Shown: in pieces, positions 1 through 13,570 of the stretch
Layout of the letters: each line of letters begins with the position of its first letter
How positions within the stretch are numbered: the first letter of the stretch is position 1
Source of the DNA: Streptomyces aquilus
GTDB taxonomy: Bacteria > Actinomycetota > Actinomycetes > Streptomycetales > Streptomycetaceae
Direction of reading: 5' to 3'
Assembly (NCBI RefSeq): GCF_003955715.1
Contig: NZ_CP034463.1
Location: 8,804,001-8,868,000 of the forward strand
Length of the DNA stretch: 64,000 nt
Notes under the pieces: model-generated
Told to the model about the DNA's origin: nothing
Databases searched by the model: none
What the model saw: the letters and a program-made list of their open reading frames with translations, nothing else
Translations under genes and position numbers: made by a program

Positions 1-5696
<5,696 letters not shown>

Positions 5697-5718
5697 GAGA
5701 GGCTCCTGAGAGGGTCGT

Positions 5719-5922
5719 TCAGCATCGGACGTGGGCCGAGCCGCCGGCGAAGGCGCCACCGGAGCCGGGCCCTCGTACGACACGGCCGGCCATCTCGTGC
5801 CCCGGGATGGCGGGCGCGGCGACCCGGGCGTCCATGTCGCCGTGGAAGATGTGCAGGTCGGTCCCGCAGATACCCACGTAGGCGGGGGCCGGCTCCACCT
5901 CGCCGGGGCCCGGCGGGGTCAC
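5719..5922 (-). pseudogene. Remnant of a zinc-dependent alcohol dehydrogenase
   Basis: This 67-codon frame reads through VGICGTDLHIFHGDM and PAIPGHEMAGRVV, the diagnostic N-terminal zinc-site block of medium-chain (threonine/sorbitol-type) alcohol dehydrogenases, where C, H and E bind the catalytic zinc. The normal first 20 or so residues are replaced by a short GTG-started lead, and after GRVV the homology stops and runs into a glycine/alanine tail and TGA, so about 80% of the enzyme is missing. The GTG overlaps the TGA of the upstream amidohydrolase, the coupling expected of an operon gene. I infer an internal deletion of a former operon member; a translated micro-protein is possible but unlikely to be active. 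Confidence 0.75.
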
Positions 5923-6839
5923 GTCGTCGTGCGGGTCGTCGTGTCGCTCGCTCCGGCGGCGGAGGCCAGGCCGTAGAACGCGGTGGCGGTGCCGGCGAGG
6001 AGCGCGTGGACGTCGCTGTCGCTCCAGCCGGTGACCAGTTCGTCCACGGTGGCGGCCCACCGGTTCCAGCCGCCCGCCAGGTTGGCGACCGGCCAGTCCG
6101 AGCCGAACATCAGCCGCTCGGGGCCGAAGGCGGAGACCAGGACGTCCCAGACGGGGCGGAGGTCGGCGTTGGTCCAGCGGGTGTGGTCGGCCTCGGTGAT
6201 CAGCCCGGAGGCCTTGCACACCACGTGCGGGTGTGCGGCCAGCCGCCGGATCCGGCGTTCCCACTCCGCGAAGTCCTGCCGGGCGATGTCCGGCTTGCCC
6301 GCGTGGTCGAGTACCTGGGGCAGGTCGGGGAAGCGCTCCGCGAGCCGGACCGCCTGATCGAGCTGATGGGCGCGCACGAGCACGTCGTAGCGCAGTCCGC
6401 GATCGCGGGCCGCCCCCAACCCGCGTTCCACATCGGGTCGTTGCAGCCAGTCGGGGTCGGTCTCGCCCTGGACCAGGTGGCGCAGGGAGCGCAGATACCG
6501 GCCGCCCGGCCCGGCGAGGAGCTTGTCGAGCACGTCACCGACCGCCGGGGAGGTCAGGTCGGTCCAGCCGACCACGGCCTGGATCAGCGGCTCCCGCTCG
6601 GCGAGCGCGAGCAGGTCCTCGGTCTCGGGCACGTCCGCGATGCACTGGACGACCACCGTGCCGTGCAGCCGGCGGCCCGCGACGGGGTGGGTGGCGGTGG
6701 AGCGGAGGTCCTCGGGGGTGAAGGTGCGGCGGATCGACGCCACGGCGGGGTCGTCGAGCCAGGGTTGCGCGCGTTGGGAGAGATCCCAGAGGTGGTGGTG
6801 GGCGTCGATCAGCAAGGGTGTGTTCACAAGGGTATCCAC
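5919..6839 (-). CDS. Amidohydrolase, probable L-fuconolactonase
   Basis: A 306-aa metal-dependent hydrolase of the amidohydrolase (COG3618) type. The N-terminal metal motif is clear (DAHHHLWDLS, with H14 and H16), followed by the family blocks VGWTDL, VLDHAGKPDI and FGSDWPVANL, where the last Asp is a metal/catalytic ligand. Relatives hydrolyse sugar lactones such as L-fucono- or L-rhamnono-lactone to the acid. The start is GTG at 6839, seven bases after the mutarotase stop; a second GTG at 6827 is an alternative, and neither has a strong Shine-Dalgarno. Its place between a mutarotase and an aldose dehydrogenase fits step two of a non-phosphorylated deoxysugar route. Confidence 0.87.
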   Translation of the reverse strand: MDTLVNTPLLIDAHHHLWDLSQRAQPWLDDPAVASIRRTFTPEDLRSTATHPVAGRRLHGTVVVQCIADVPETEDLLALAEREPLIQAVVGWTDLTSPAVGDVLDKLLAGPGGRYLRSLRHLVQGETDPDWLQRPDVERGLGAARDRGLRYDVLVRAHQLDQAVRLAERFPDLPQVLDHAGKPDIARQDFAEWERRIRRLAAHPHVVCKASGLITEADHTRWTNADLRPVWDVLVSAFGPERLMFGSDWPVANLAGGWNRWAATVDELVTGWSDSDVHALLAGTATAFYGLASAAGASDTTTRTTT

Positions 6840-6845
6840 GTCGGC

Positions 6846-7193
6846 TCAGGCGGTGGTGTCGTCGCTGGGCGGGCTCAGGTGCCAGATCTCGGGGAGCTCG
6901 CTCCACTGGCGGCCCTCGCCCCGGTCCGGGAAGGGTTCCTGGCACGGGTCGGTGAGCTTCCACCAGCGCTGGGTCTCGGGGTCGTCCTCGATGGACGCCA
7001 TGTCCGCCTCGAAGTCCTCGCCGTGGTACTCCATGTAGGCGAACAGCACGTCACCGTGGAGGAAGATGCTGTAGTTGCGGATGTTCGCCCGGCGCAGGGC
7101 GGCTTCCACGCCGGGCCACACGGCGGAGTGCAGCCGGAGGTACTCCTCGCGGTGCTCGGGCCGGAGCCTGATGGTCTGGGCGATGCGCTTCAT
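6846..7193 (-). CDS. L-rhamnose/L-fucose-type mutarotase (RhaM family)
   Basis: A 115-aa single-domain protein of the RhaM (DUF718/COG3254) family, which interconverts the alpha and beta anomers of 6-deoxysugars. The sequence opens with IAQTIRLRPEHREEYLRLHSAVW, has the conserved IRNYSIFLHGDVLFAYMEY strand and ends with the WWKLTDP block, all family hallmarks including the H and Y residues of the active site. Its ATG overlaps the stop of the upstream gene (ATGA at 7190-7193), so it is translationally coupled in the importer operon. Whether the sugar is rhamnose or fucose cannot be read from the protein; the fuconolactonase-like neighbour favours fucose. Confidence 0.88.
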   Translation of the reverse strand: MKRIAQTIRLRPEHREEYLRLHSAVWPGVEAALRRANIRNYSIFLHGDVLFAYMEYHGEDFEADMASIEDDPETQRWWKLTDPCQEPFPDRGEGRQWSELPEIWHLSPPSDDTTA

Positions 7194-9169
7194 GCCGATT
7201 CCCCTGTCGTGTCACGGGAGTTGGACGCGTCGAACGGTGTGCGGTAACTGGGTCTGCGGGTCCGCAGCCCCAGCCTCAGGGTGAGCCGGATGCGCGTGGA
7301 GGCGGGCAGCCGGACCGTCAGATACGGTCCGTTGTAGGGGACTTCGGCCTCGGATACCACCGGCTCGGTGTGACCGTAGTCGTACATGTCCCCGATCCAG
7401 CCGTCGTCCTCGCAGGTCGTGTGGCGGACGCCGGTGATGGTGTGCTCGGCGAACGCGCCGGCCTGGACGATGACCGTGTGGTCCGTCTCGGGGGCGAGGT
7501 TCACCAGTTCGACGGTGGTCGCCTCGGGGTCTATGGAGGTGACCAGGGCGGCGACGTCCGCGGGGAGGCCCGCCCGGCGGGCGTCCGCGTCGTGGTAGCG
7601 CAGCCGCGCCTGCTGAAGGCCGCCGTTGTAGAGCACCTGGGGACCGCCCCAGGTCAGCTGGACGAGGGCCTCGGTGGCCACCGGGTTGCTCTGCTGCCAG
7701 ACGTGGATGTCGGCCTCGGGCACGTCCAGGTCGCGGTAGCGGTCGATGCGCCGCAGCCGGTGGCGGATCTGGGCCTGGGCGGTCGCGAGGATCCGCTCGG
7801 GGTAGCCGGGGTCCTCGCCGGCGAGGAAGGCGTACCACGCCTTCTCGTGACCGGACTCCTCCTTGGCGCGGAACGGCCGCACCGTGCGCCAGTCGACGCC
7901 GTCGGCCTCGCGCAGCCGCTCCAGGCGGGCGCGGTCGGCGTCCGAGGAGGTGTGGTGCCACAGGGCCACCGGCACGGGGGGCGTGGCCGGGTTGTAGTCG
8001 AACCAGCCCGAGTCGTTGTGCCGGAACGGCAGATGGAGCGTGGGCGTGTCCCGGTCCGGGCCGAGTTCGACCGCCCACTTGGAGGGCAGGCTGGAGTCGG
8101 CCTCCGAGTGGGGCATGACCTTGCCGCGGTCGATGAGGGCGTCGAGCGAGCTCGTGACCAGGGAGAGGTGGTCGTCGTCCCCGGTGACCGTCGCCGCCGC
8201 GAGCGCCGCCACGCAGGCCGCGTGACCGACGCTGTGCCAGCCGTGCGGCCAGGACCAGCCGTAGTGGCCGCCGTACCAGCGGCCCTCCAGCAGGCTGCCG
8301 ACGACGCCGTCCGGTCCGACGTTGTCCGGCAGGAGACCGCCGTTCGCCTCGGTGCGGCGGCGCCAGGCGCTGACGTACTCGACGATCCAGTCCCGGTAGC
8401 GCTCCTCGCCGGTCAGGATCCAGGCGTTGAGGACCAGTCCGGCCGCGGCGAGGTTGAGCGCGGTGTCGCCGACGCCCATCCGGTCCCGCATCTGGTCGCC
8501 GAGCCGCGGGTCCGCCGAGAGCGGGTACGGACCGTCCTGGGCCTCGGGGAGCCAGTCGAGCGGGTAGCCGTAGGTCTCGGCCTCCTTGGGCAGCCACGGG
8601 TACACGTCACCGTCGAACAGGCCGGTGCGCTCGGGGTCGCTGCCGTTGTGCGGGCGGGTGATGATGCGGTGCTCGGGGTCGTAGTTGCCCTTGGCGGGGT
8701 CGACGTACAACTCGGCGAAGCGCAGCGCGCGTTCGGCCCACCGGTCGGGGGCGGCCATGCACAGGAAGTAGAGCAGCAGCAGGCTCTCGCCCTGGTGGAA
8801 CCAGTCGTAGCCGCGCTCGTACTCGTCACGCAGCATGTCCAGTTCGGTCAGCTGCCTGGTGACGCCCTCCCAGTGCCTCTCGCTGGCGGGCAGCAGGTCG
8901 TCGGCGCCGCCGAGGAGGTAGAGCTGGGGCCAGTTGAAGAAGACCTCGTAGAAATCGTCCACACCGTCGCGGGTGGTCAGTCGCCTGGTGTAGTTCAGGC
9001 GTCCGTCCGGGCCGGTGAAGTCGCGGGCGAAGCGCCGCCAGGCGTGGTCGAGCAGGTCGAACAGGGCGCGCTGGGCGACGGCCCAGCCAGGGGGTTCGAG
9101 CAATGGGACCGTGGCCTGGACCTCGGGTGTCGAGTCGCCGGAGGCGTCGGGGTGCGGGCTGAAGGGCAT
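7190..9169 (-). CDS. Unrecognised 659-aa protein in sugar-import operon, toroid-like
   Basis: I do not recognise this family. The protein has no signal peptide or membrane segment, so it should be cytoplasmic. Residues up to about 430 are alpha-helical with aromatic and acidic clusters (FFNWPQLYLLGG, YDWFHQGES, LFDGDVYPWLP, GGHYGWSWPHGWHSVGHA), the look of an (alpha/alpha)n-toroid glycosidase or lyase. The last 180 residues are beta-rich (TTVELVNLAPETDHTVIVQAG, YNGPYLTVRLP), like an accessory sandwich domain. ATG at 9169 is used because it follows the permease stop by eight bases, with GGAG upstream; the frame extends further 5' but only as a shadow of the permease gene. It ends in ATGA with the mutarotase. 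Context suggests it processes an imported deoxysugar oligosaccharide. Confidence 0.8.
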   Translation of the reverse strand: MPFSPHPDASGDSTPEVQATVPLLEPPGWAVAQRALFDLLDHAWRRFARDFTGPDGRLNYTRRLTTRDGVDDFYEVFFNWPQLYLLGGADDLLPASERHWEGVTRQLTELDMLRDEYERGYDWFHQGESLLLLYFLCMAAPDRWAERALRFAELYVDPAKGNYDPEHRIITRPHNGSDPERTGLFDGDVYPWLPKEAETYGYPLDWLPEAQDGPYPLSADPRLGDQMRDRMGVGDTALNLAAAGLVLNAWILTGEERYRDWIVEYVSAWRRRTEANGGLLPDNVGPDGVVGSLLEGRWYGGHYGWSWPHGWHSVGHAACVAALAAATVTGDDDHLSLVTSSLDALIDRGKVMPHSEADSSLPSKWAVELGPDRDTPTLHLPFRHNDSGWFDYNPATPPVPVALWHHTSSDADRARLERLREADGVDWRTVRPFRAKEESGHEKAWYAFLAGEDPGYPERILATAQAQIRHRLRRIDRYRDLDVPEADIHVWQQSNPVATEALVQLTWGGPQVLYNGGLQQARLRYHDADARRAGLPADVAALVTSIDPEATTVELVNLAPETDHTVIVQAGAFAEHTITGVRHTTCEDDGWIGDMYDYGHTEPVVSEAEVPYNGPYLTVRLPASTRIRLTLRLGLRTRRPSYRTPFDASNSRDTTGESA

Positions 9170-9177
9170 GAGAGCGG

Positions 9178-10140
9178 TTACTCCTTGGTGGCGCCGGCGA
9201 GCATTCCGCTGACCAGGAAGCGCTGGGCGAACAGGAACACGACGAGGACGGGGGTGATGGCGACCAGCGTCGCCAGTGCCAGCTGCGGGCGTTCGATCGC
9301 GAGGGTGCCGACGGTCGGGTTGAACGAGGGCACATTGCTGAGGAGACTGCCGACGCCCACCTGGATCGGCATCTGGTCGCTCTCGGGGAGCATCACGTAC
9401 GGCAGGAAGTAGTTCGTCCAGTTGGCGACGAAGCTGAAGAACCCGACCAGCGCGATGACGGGCGTCGCCAGCGGCAGCGCCACATGACGGAAGACGCCGA
9501 ACTCGGAGCAGCCGTCGATCCGCGCCGCGGCCAGGAGGTCCTTGGGCACGGCGGTGGTGAAGTAGATGTACGTCAGGTACACGCCGAACGGGTAGAACGA
9601 GTACGGCAGGATGATCGACCACATCGTGCCGATCAGATGCACCGCGTTGATCTCCAGGAACAGCGGCACCACCAGCGTGGCGTTCGGCATCAGCATCACG
9701 ACGAGGGTCGCGATCAGCAGTGTGTGCCGGCCGCGGAACTCGGTCATCGCCAGCGCGTAGCCGGCCGGGACGGCCAGGCACAGGGTGATGACGAGGGAGA
9801 TCGCCGCGTAGACGGCCGAGTTGCGCAGCCACAGCAGGACGGCGTCGTCCTGGAAGGCGGTGAGCGCGTGCCAGTTGGCCTTGAGCGCGTGCCAGGACCC
9901 GAAGGACAGCGGGTTGTCGTGGACGAGCTGCTGGTCGGTCTTGGTCGCCGCGAGCAGCAGCCAGACCACCGGCAGCACGAAGAACACCACGAAGACGGTG
10001 AGCACCGAGCCCGCCAGCAGCCGGGAGGCCACGTTCCGCGGGGGCCGGCGGCGTTGCCGCGCTTCACCGTGCCGGGTTCGGCTCGGCACGTGCGCACCCG
10101 GGGCGGTGAGAGGGGGAGTGGGGCGGGTCTCAGTCGGCAT
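9178..10140 (-). CDS. Carbohydrate ABC importer permease (MalG type)
   Basis: A 320-aa inner membrane protein of the CUT1 binding-protein-dependent family. A basic, proline-rich N-terminus precedes the first membrane helix (VASRLLAGSVLTVFVVFFVLP), and six hydrophobic segments follow. The cytoplasmic EAA loop that docks the ATPase is present as AARIDGCSEFGVFRHVALPLATP. The ATG at 10140 overlaps the upstream permease by 11 bases. No ATPase gene is encoded in the operon, as is usual in Streptomyces, where a shared MsiK-like ATPase energises many CUT1 systems; that is inference. Confidence 0.92.
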   Translation of the reverse strand: MPTETRPTPPLTAPGAHVPSRTRHGEARQRRRPPRNVASRLLAGSVLTVFVVFFVLPVVWLLLAATKTDQQLVHDNPLSFGSWHALKANWHALTAFQDDAVLLWLRNSAVYAAISLVITLCLAVPAGYALAMTEFRGRHTLLIATLVVMLMPNATLVVPLFLEINAVHLIGTMWSIILPYSFYPFGVYLTYIYFTTAVPKDLLAAARIDGCSEFGVFRHVALPLATPVIALVGFFSFVANWTNYFLPYVMLPESDQMPIQVGVGSLLSNVPSFNPTVGTLAIERPQLALATLVAITPVLVVFLFAQRFLVSGMLAGATKE

Positions 10141-11044
10141 CGAAGAACCCCGATCGTGCGACGAAGACACCGGCGACCGACAGGCTGACGACCAGCAGCT
10201 CCACCGAGACCGCGGCGGCGCCGTTGATGTTGTTCATCTGGAAGGCGAAGTCGTACGTCAGCTGGTTGAGCGAGTAGTCGCGGCCGGCCACTCCGGTGCT
10301 GGCGAGGGAGAGCAGCTGCGGCTCGACGAAGAGCTGGGCGCCGCCCGCGAAGGCCAGGATCACCATGTAGACGATCCACTTGCGGAGCATGGGGATCTGC
10401 ACCCGCCAGGCGGTCTGCCAGCCGTTCGCGCCGTCGATGCGCGCGGCCTCCATGACGTCCTTGGGGATGTTGTTGAGCGCGCCGTACATGACGACGATCC
10501 AGCCGCCCGCGCCGGTCCAGAACGCGATGATCGTGAACAGCAGCGCCAGGTTCCCGGGGGCGATGACCTCGCCGAAGGTGTGGAAGCCCAGCGTCTCCAG
10601 CAGGGAGCTGACCGGGCTGACCGTCGGGTCGAGCATGAACAGCCACACCAGGACGCTCGCGGCGCCCGCGAGGGCTCCGGGGATGTAGTAGAGGAAGCGC
10701 AGTGCCTGGCTGACCGGCCCGGCGGACAGCCGGTGCAGGAGCAGCGCCAGGACCACCACGAACACCACGAGGGACAACAGCCAGAAGACCAGGTACAGGG
10801 CCACATGGCCCAGGGAGTCGACGAAGCGGAAGTCCTGTGCCGTGGTGACGAAGTTGGAGAACCCGGTGAACGTGCCTCCGGCGTCGGTGAACGCGAAGTA
10901 GATCGCGTAACAGGTCGGAAGGACGCCGAAGGCGAGCAGCAGCAGTGTGTAGCCGGCGACGAATGCCACGCCGGCCCGACTCTGCCGGGAGGTGCCGCGA
11001 GGGCGCCCCCGGGCGGAGTCGGCCGAGGAGTGCGTGAGGGTCAC
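10130..11044 (-). CDS. Carbohydrate ABC importer permease (MalF type)
   Basis: A 304-aa membrane permease, partner of the MalG-type protein downstream. The first helix (AGVAFVAGYTLLLLAFGVLPTCYAIYFAF) and five more segments are evident, with the EAA loop as EAARIDGANGWQTAWRVQIPMLR. I start it at GTG 11044, which overlaps the TGA of the binding-protein gene (GTGA); the frame runs upstream to 11203 but only inside that gene. Order binding protein, MalF-type, MalG-type is the standard CUT1 arrangement. Confidence 0.92.
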   Translation of the reverse strand: MTLTHSSADSARGRPRGTSRQSRAGVAFVAGYTLLLLAFGVLPTCYAIYFAFTDAGGTFTGFSNFVTTAQDFRFVDSLGHVALYLVFWLLSLVVFVVVLALLLHRLSAGPVSQALRFLYYIPGALAGAASVLVWLFMLDPTVSPVSSLLETLGFHTFGEVIAPGNLALLFTIIAFWTGAGGWIVVMYGALNNIPKDVMEAARIDGANGWQTAWRVQIPMLRKWIVYMVILAFAGGAQLFVEPQLLSLASTGVAGRDYSLNQLTYDFAFQMNNINGAAAVSVELLVVSLSVAGVFVARSGFFDAD

Positions 11045-12405
11045 TGGGAGACCTTGTATCCGTTGGACTTGGCGTACTTGACGATCGAGTCCTGCCAGGC
11101 GGGCAGCAGGGATTCGATGGTCTTGCCCTGCGTCAGGCCGGGCTTGACGGTGGCGGCCCAGATCGCCTCCTGGCTGAACTGGCCCGAGCCCCACTCGGAC
11201 CACACCTGCGAGGAGGCGTCCTTGAGGGCCGTGAGGTCACTGGCGTAGTACCCGGAGGCGGCCTGAGCCTTCAGCCAGTTCTCGGCGGCGGGCGCGTACG
11301 CCGGGAAGCCGGGGGCCTTCTCGCCCTGGTAGGCGTTGTCGGTGGTCACCCACTTCAGGAAGTCGGTGGCCGCCTTGATGTGGGCGGAGTGCTTGGACAG
11401 CAGCCAGGTGCCGCCGCCGACGTTGCCGGTGGACGGCGAGCTGTCCCCCTGCCACTGCGGTATGGGCGCCACCGCGATCTGCTTGGCCGGGGTCTTGAGG
11501 CCGTCCTTGAACACCGCGCCGCCGTACCAGGCCGGGCCGGGCATCAGCAGCACCTTGTCGGCCTTGTTCTTGGCGAAGTCGGTGCTGAAGACGCCGGTGA
11601 TCGACATGGACTTGTTCTTGATCAGTACGTCCAACAGCTTGGCCATCTTGGTGCAGGCCTCGCTGGTGGTGTTCACCGACACGGCCTTGGGGCCGGTGAT
11701 GTGGTTGGCGCCGCACTTGCTCGCCCACAGATAGATCTCGGGGGTGAAGGAGTCGCCCGCGTCGCCCACGAGGTAGCCGGGGTGCTCCTTGGCGACCTTC
11801 TCGCCGAGCGCCTGGTACTCCTCCCAGGTCGTCGGGACCGCGTAGCCGAACTTCTTCAGCAGCGGCGCGTTGTACCAGAGCACCGCCTGGGAGAGGTCGT
11901 TGCGCAGGCAGTACAGGGTGCCGTCGACCGTGCAGACGTCGTTGGCGCCCTTGGCGAACCCGCCGAGGGTCGCCTGCGGGATCAGGCCCTTGTTCAGCGG
12001 GGCCGCGAAGCCCGCGTCGACGGCCCAGCTCGCCTCGTTGTTCTGGGAGCTGAAGACGACGTCCGGCCAGCCCTTGCCCGTGCGGTTGAACAACTGGACC
12101 TTCGTCTGGAGGTAGTTGGACCCGTTGGCGTCGCCGTCGTAGCTGACGATGTCCATCTTCACGCCCGGGTGCGACGCCTTGTACAGCTTCGCGGCGTCCA
12201 TGCGGGTCGCGTCCACCCAGACGGTGAACGCCCCGTCGTTCTGGGCGGCTTGGGCGAATCCGTCCTTGTTGGTCGTGCCGCCGGTCCCGCCGCCGCCACA
12301 CGCGGTCATGGTGAACAGCACCGTGGCGGCACAGCCGGCCAGCAACGCGGCACGTCTCCTGCTGGTCCCTGTCTCCCGGGCGACCGAAGGCCTGTAGACG
12401 GACAT
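11041..12405 (-). CDS. Sugar-binding lipoprotein of ABC importer
   Basis: A 454-aa family-1 extracellular solute-binding protein, expected to be anchored outside the membrane. The N-terminus has a basic SRRR stretch, a hydrophobic run and the lipobox TAC with the acylated cysteine followed by a glycine-rich linker. Features of the family include the LPAVLWYNAPLLKKFG-like block (here QAVLWYNAPLLKKFG) and TTWEEYQALG. I use ATG at 12405, with GGAG six bases upstream, rather than the GTG at 12417. It is the first gene of the minus-strand operon that runs to 4680. The intergenic region to the divergent regulator at 12712 contains a palindrome that may control it. Confidence 0.92.
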   Translation of the reverse strand: MSVYRPSVARETGTSRRRAALLAGCAATVLFTMTACGGGGTGGTTNKDGFAQAAQNDGAFTVWVDATRMDAAKLYKASHPGVKMDIVSYDGDANGSNYLQTKVQLFNRTGKGWPDVVFSSQNNEASWAVDAGFAAPLNKGLIPQATLGGFAKGANDVCTVDGTLYCLRNDLSQAVLWYNAPLLKKFGYAVPTTWEEYQALGEKVAKEHPGYLVGDAGDSFTPEIYLWASKCGANHITGPKAVSVNTTSEACTKMAKLLDVLIKNKSMSITGVFSTDFAKNKADKVLLMPGPAWYGGAVFKDGLKTPAKQIAVAPIPQWQGDSSPSTGNVGGGTWLLSKHSAHIKAATDFLKWVTTDNAYQGEKAPGFPAYAPAAENWLKAQAASGYYASDLTALKDASSQVWSEWGSGQFSQEAIWAATVKPGLTQGKTIESLLPAWQDSIVKYAKSNGYKVSQ

Positions 12406-12619
12406 GTGCGACTCCACTCGGTTTGCGTGAGGCTGACGGCTCTGTCATTGCCGCTGCGGATGAAATTAGCCGCCACATCGAAGGGCGCGTCAAGGGGTGT
12501 GTACGGCTTTTTTCAGAGTCCAGCGGGTGCGTCAGGGCTGCTCCCGTGGCGGCTTAACCTGGGTAAATACGAATGAAAGGTGGCAAGTTGCCCGAACGTC
12601 GTGATCAAGCTCGGGAGAA

Positions 12620-12634
12620 ATGAGTACGACTCAT
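12620..12634. promoter_or_regulatory. Palindromic operator candidate for the FadR/GntR regulator
   Basis: ATGAGTACGACTCAT is a perfect inverted repeat (6-base arms, 3-base centre), the size and symmetry of GntR/FadR operators. It lies in the 306-bp region between the divergent binding-protein and regulator genes and sits just upstream of a TACGAT (12647-12652) that could be the -10 element of the regulator. I see no convincing -35 for either direction. Confidence 0.5.
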
Positions 12635-12711
12635 ACTGGCCTGAGGTACGATGAGCACCGGCTTCAAACCTGATCAGCCACCTTCGTCGCAGTCACCCGG
12701 AGGCAGGACAT

Positions 12712-13473
12712 ATGAACGACACGCCCGCCGTGCCAGCAGTGGTGAACGGCGCGGACGAGCGGCGCGACTACCGGCCCGGATACGAGATCGTGGCGGAGCG
12801 GATCCTCGAGTTCATCGCGGAGTCGCGCCTGGTCCCCGGCGACCGGATGCCCACGGAGAACGACCTGGCCCAGCAGCTGGACACCAGTCGAGCGGTGGTC
12901 CGCGAAGCGGTGAAGATCCTCTCGGCGCTCGGCCGGGTCCGGGCGCACAAGGGACGCGGACTGTTCGTCGCGGACGACGAGGGCATGCTGATCACCAGCC
13001 GCTGGGGCGGCTTCTTCCGGCCCGTCGACCTCGACCACGTGCTCATGCTGTTCGAGTTCCGCAGGGTGCAGGAGATGGCCGCCGCCAGACTCGCGGCCAC
13101 CCGGGCCACGCCCGCCGAACTGCGCGCCATCGAGGTCGCCATGCAGCAGTGCCGGCACGGGTACGTCCATGGTGACGTCGACGTCTTCAACCAGGCCGAC
13201 GACGACTTCCACGCGGCGCTGGCCGCGGCCTCCCACAACACCTTCCTCGGCAGCGCGGTGCGCGACGCCCGCCGGCTCCAGCGCCAGTCCAGCGCGATCG
13301 GCATTCACGACAGCTTCAATGAGGGGACCGCGGCGGCGGTGGAGGAGCACGAGGCGATCTACCGGGCCATTCGCGACGGCCGGCCGGACGAGGCCGCGGA
13401 GGCCACGGCCGTCCACCTCGACCGGACCCTGGAGGACTACCGGCGGGAGATCCAGCGGCGCCTGTTCGGCTGA
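12712..13473 (+). CDS. FadR/GntR-family transcriptional regulator (FCD domain)
   Basis: A 253-aa regulator. The winged helix occupies about residues 20-90 (YEIVAERILEFIAES, LVPGDRMPTENDLAQQLDTSRAVVREAVKIL, GRVRAHKGRGLFV), followed by an all-helical FCD ligand domain (about 105-245), where the Asp and His residues (DDDFHAALA and EEHEAIYRAI) resemble the metal and ligand site. ATG 12712 has GGAGG eight bases upstream. It is divergent from the sugar operon, so it most likely controls it, with a sugar acid or lactone intermediate as a plausible inducer. FCD regulators of this kind commonly act on sugar-acid operons. Confidence 0.9.
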   Translation: MNDTPAVPAVVNGADERRDYRPGYEIVAERILEFIAESRLVPGDRMPTENDLAQQLDTSRAVVREAVKILSALGRVRAHKGRGLFVADDEGMLITSRWGGFFRPVDLDHVLMLFEFRRVQEMAAARLAATRATPAELRAIEVAMQQCRHGYVHGDVDVFNQADDDFHAALAAASHNTFLGSAVRDARRLQRQSSAIGIHDSFNEGTAAAVEEHEAIYRAIRDGRPDEAAEATAVHLDRTLEDYRREIQRRLFG

Positions 13474-13498
13474 CCGCGGACCGGCACATCGGCGGCGG

Positions 13499-13545
13499 CC
13501 GGCCGACGGCTCCCAGCCGGCCGACGGCTCCCAGCCGGGTGACGG
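13499..13545. repeat. Tandem 18-bp repeat between convergent genes
   Basis: The unit CCGGCCGACGGCTCCCAG occurs twice without change (13499-13516 and 13517-13534), followed by a partial third copy (CCGGGTGACGG). It fills the 97-bp gap between the ends of the regulator and icmF and has no coding role. Confidence 0.75.
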
Positions 13546-13570
13546 TGTCCGTCTGTTGTCCGGTCCCTGG

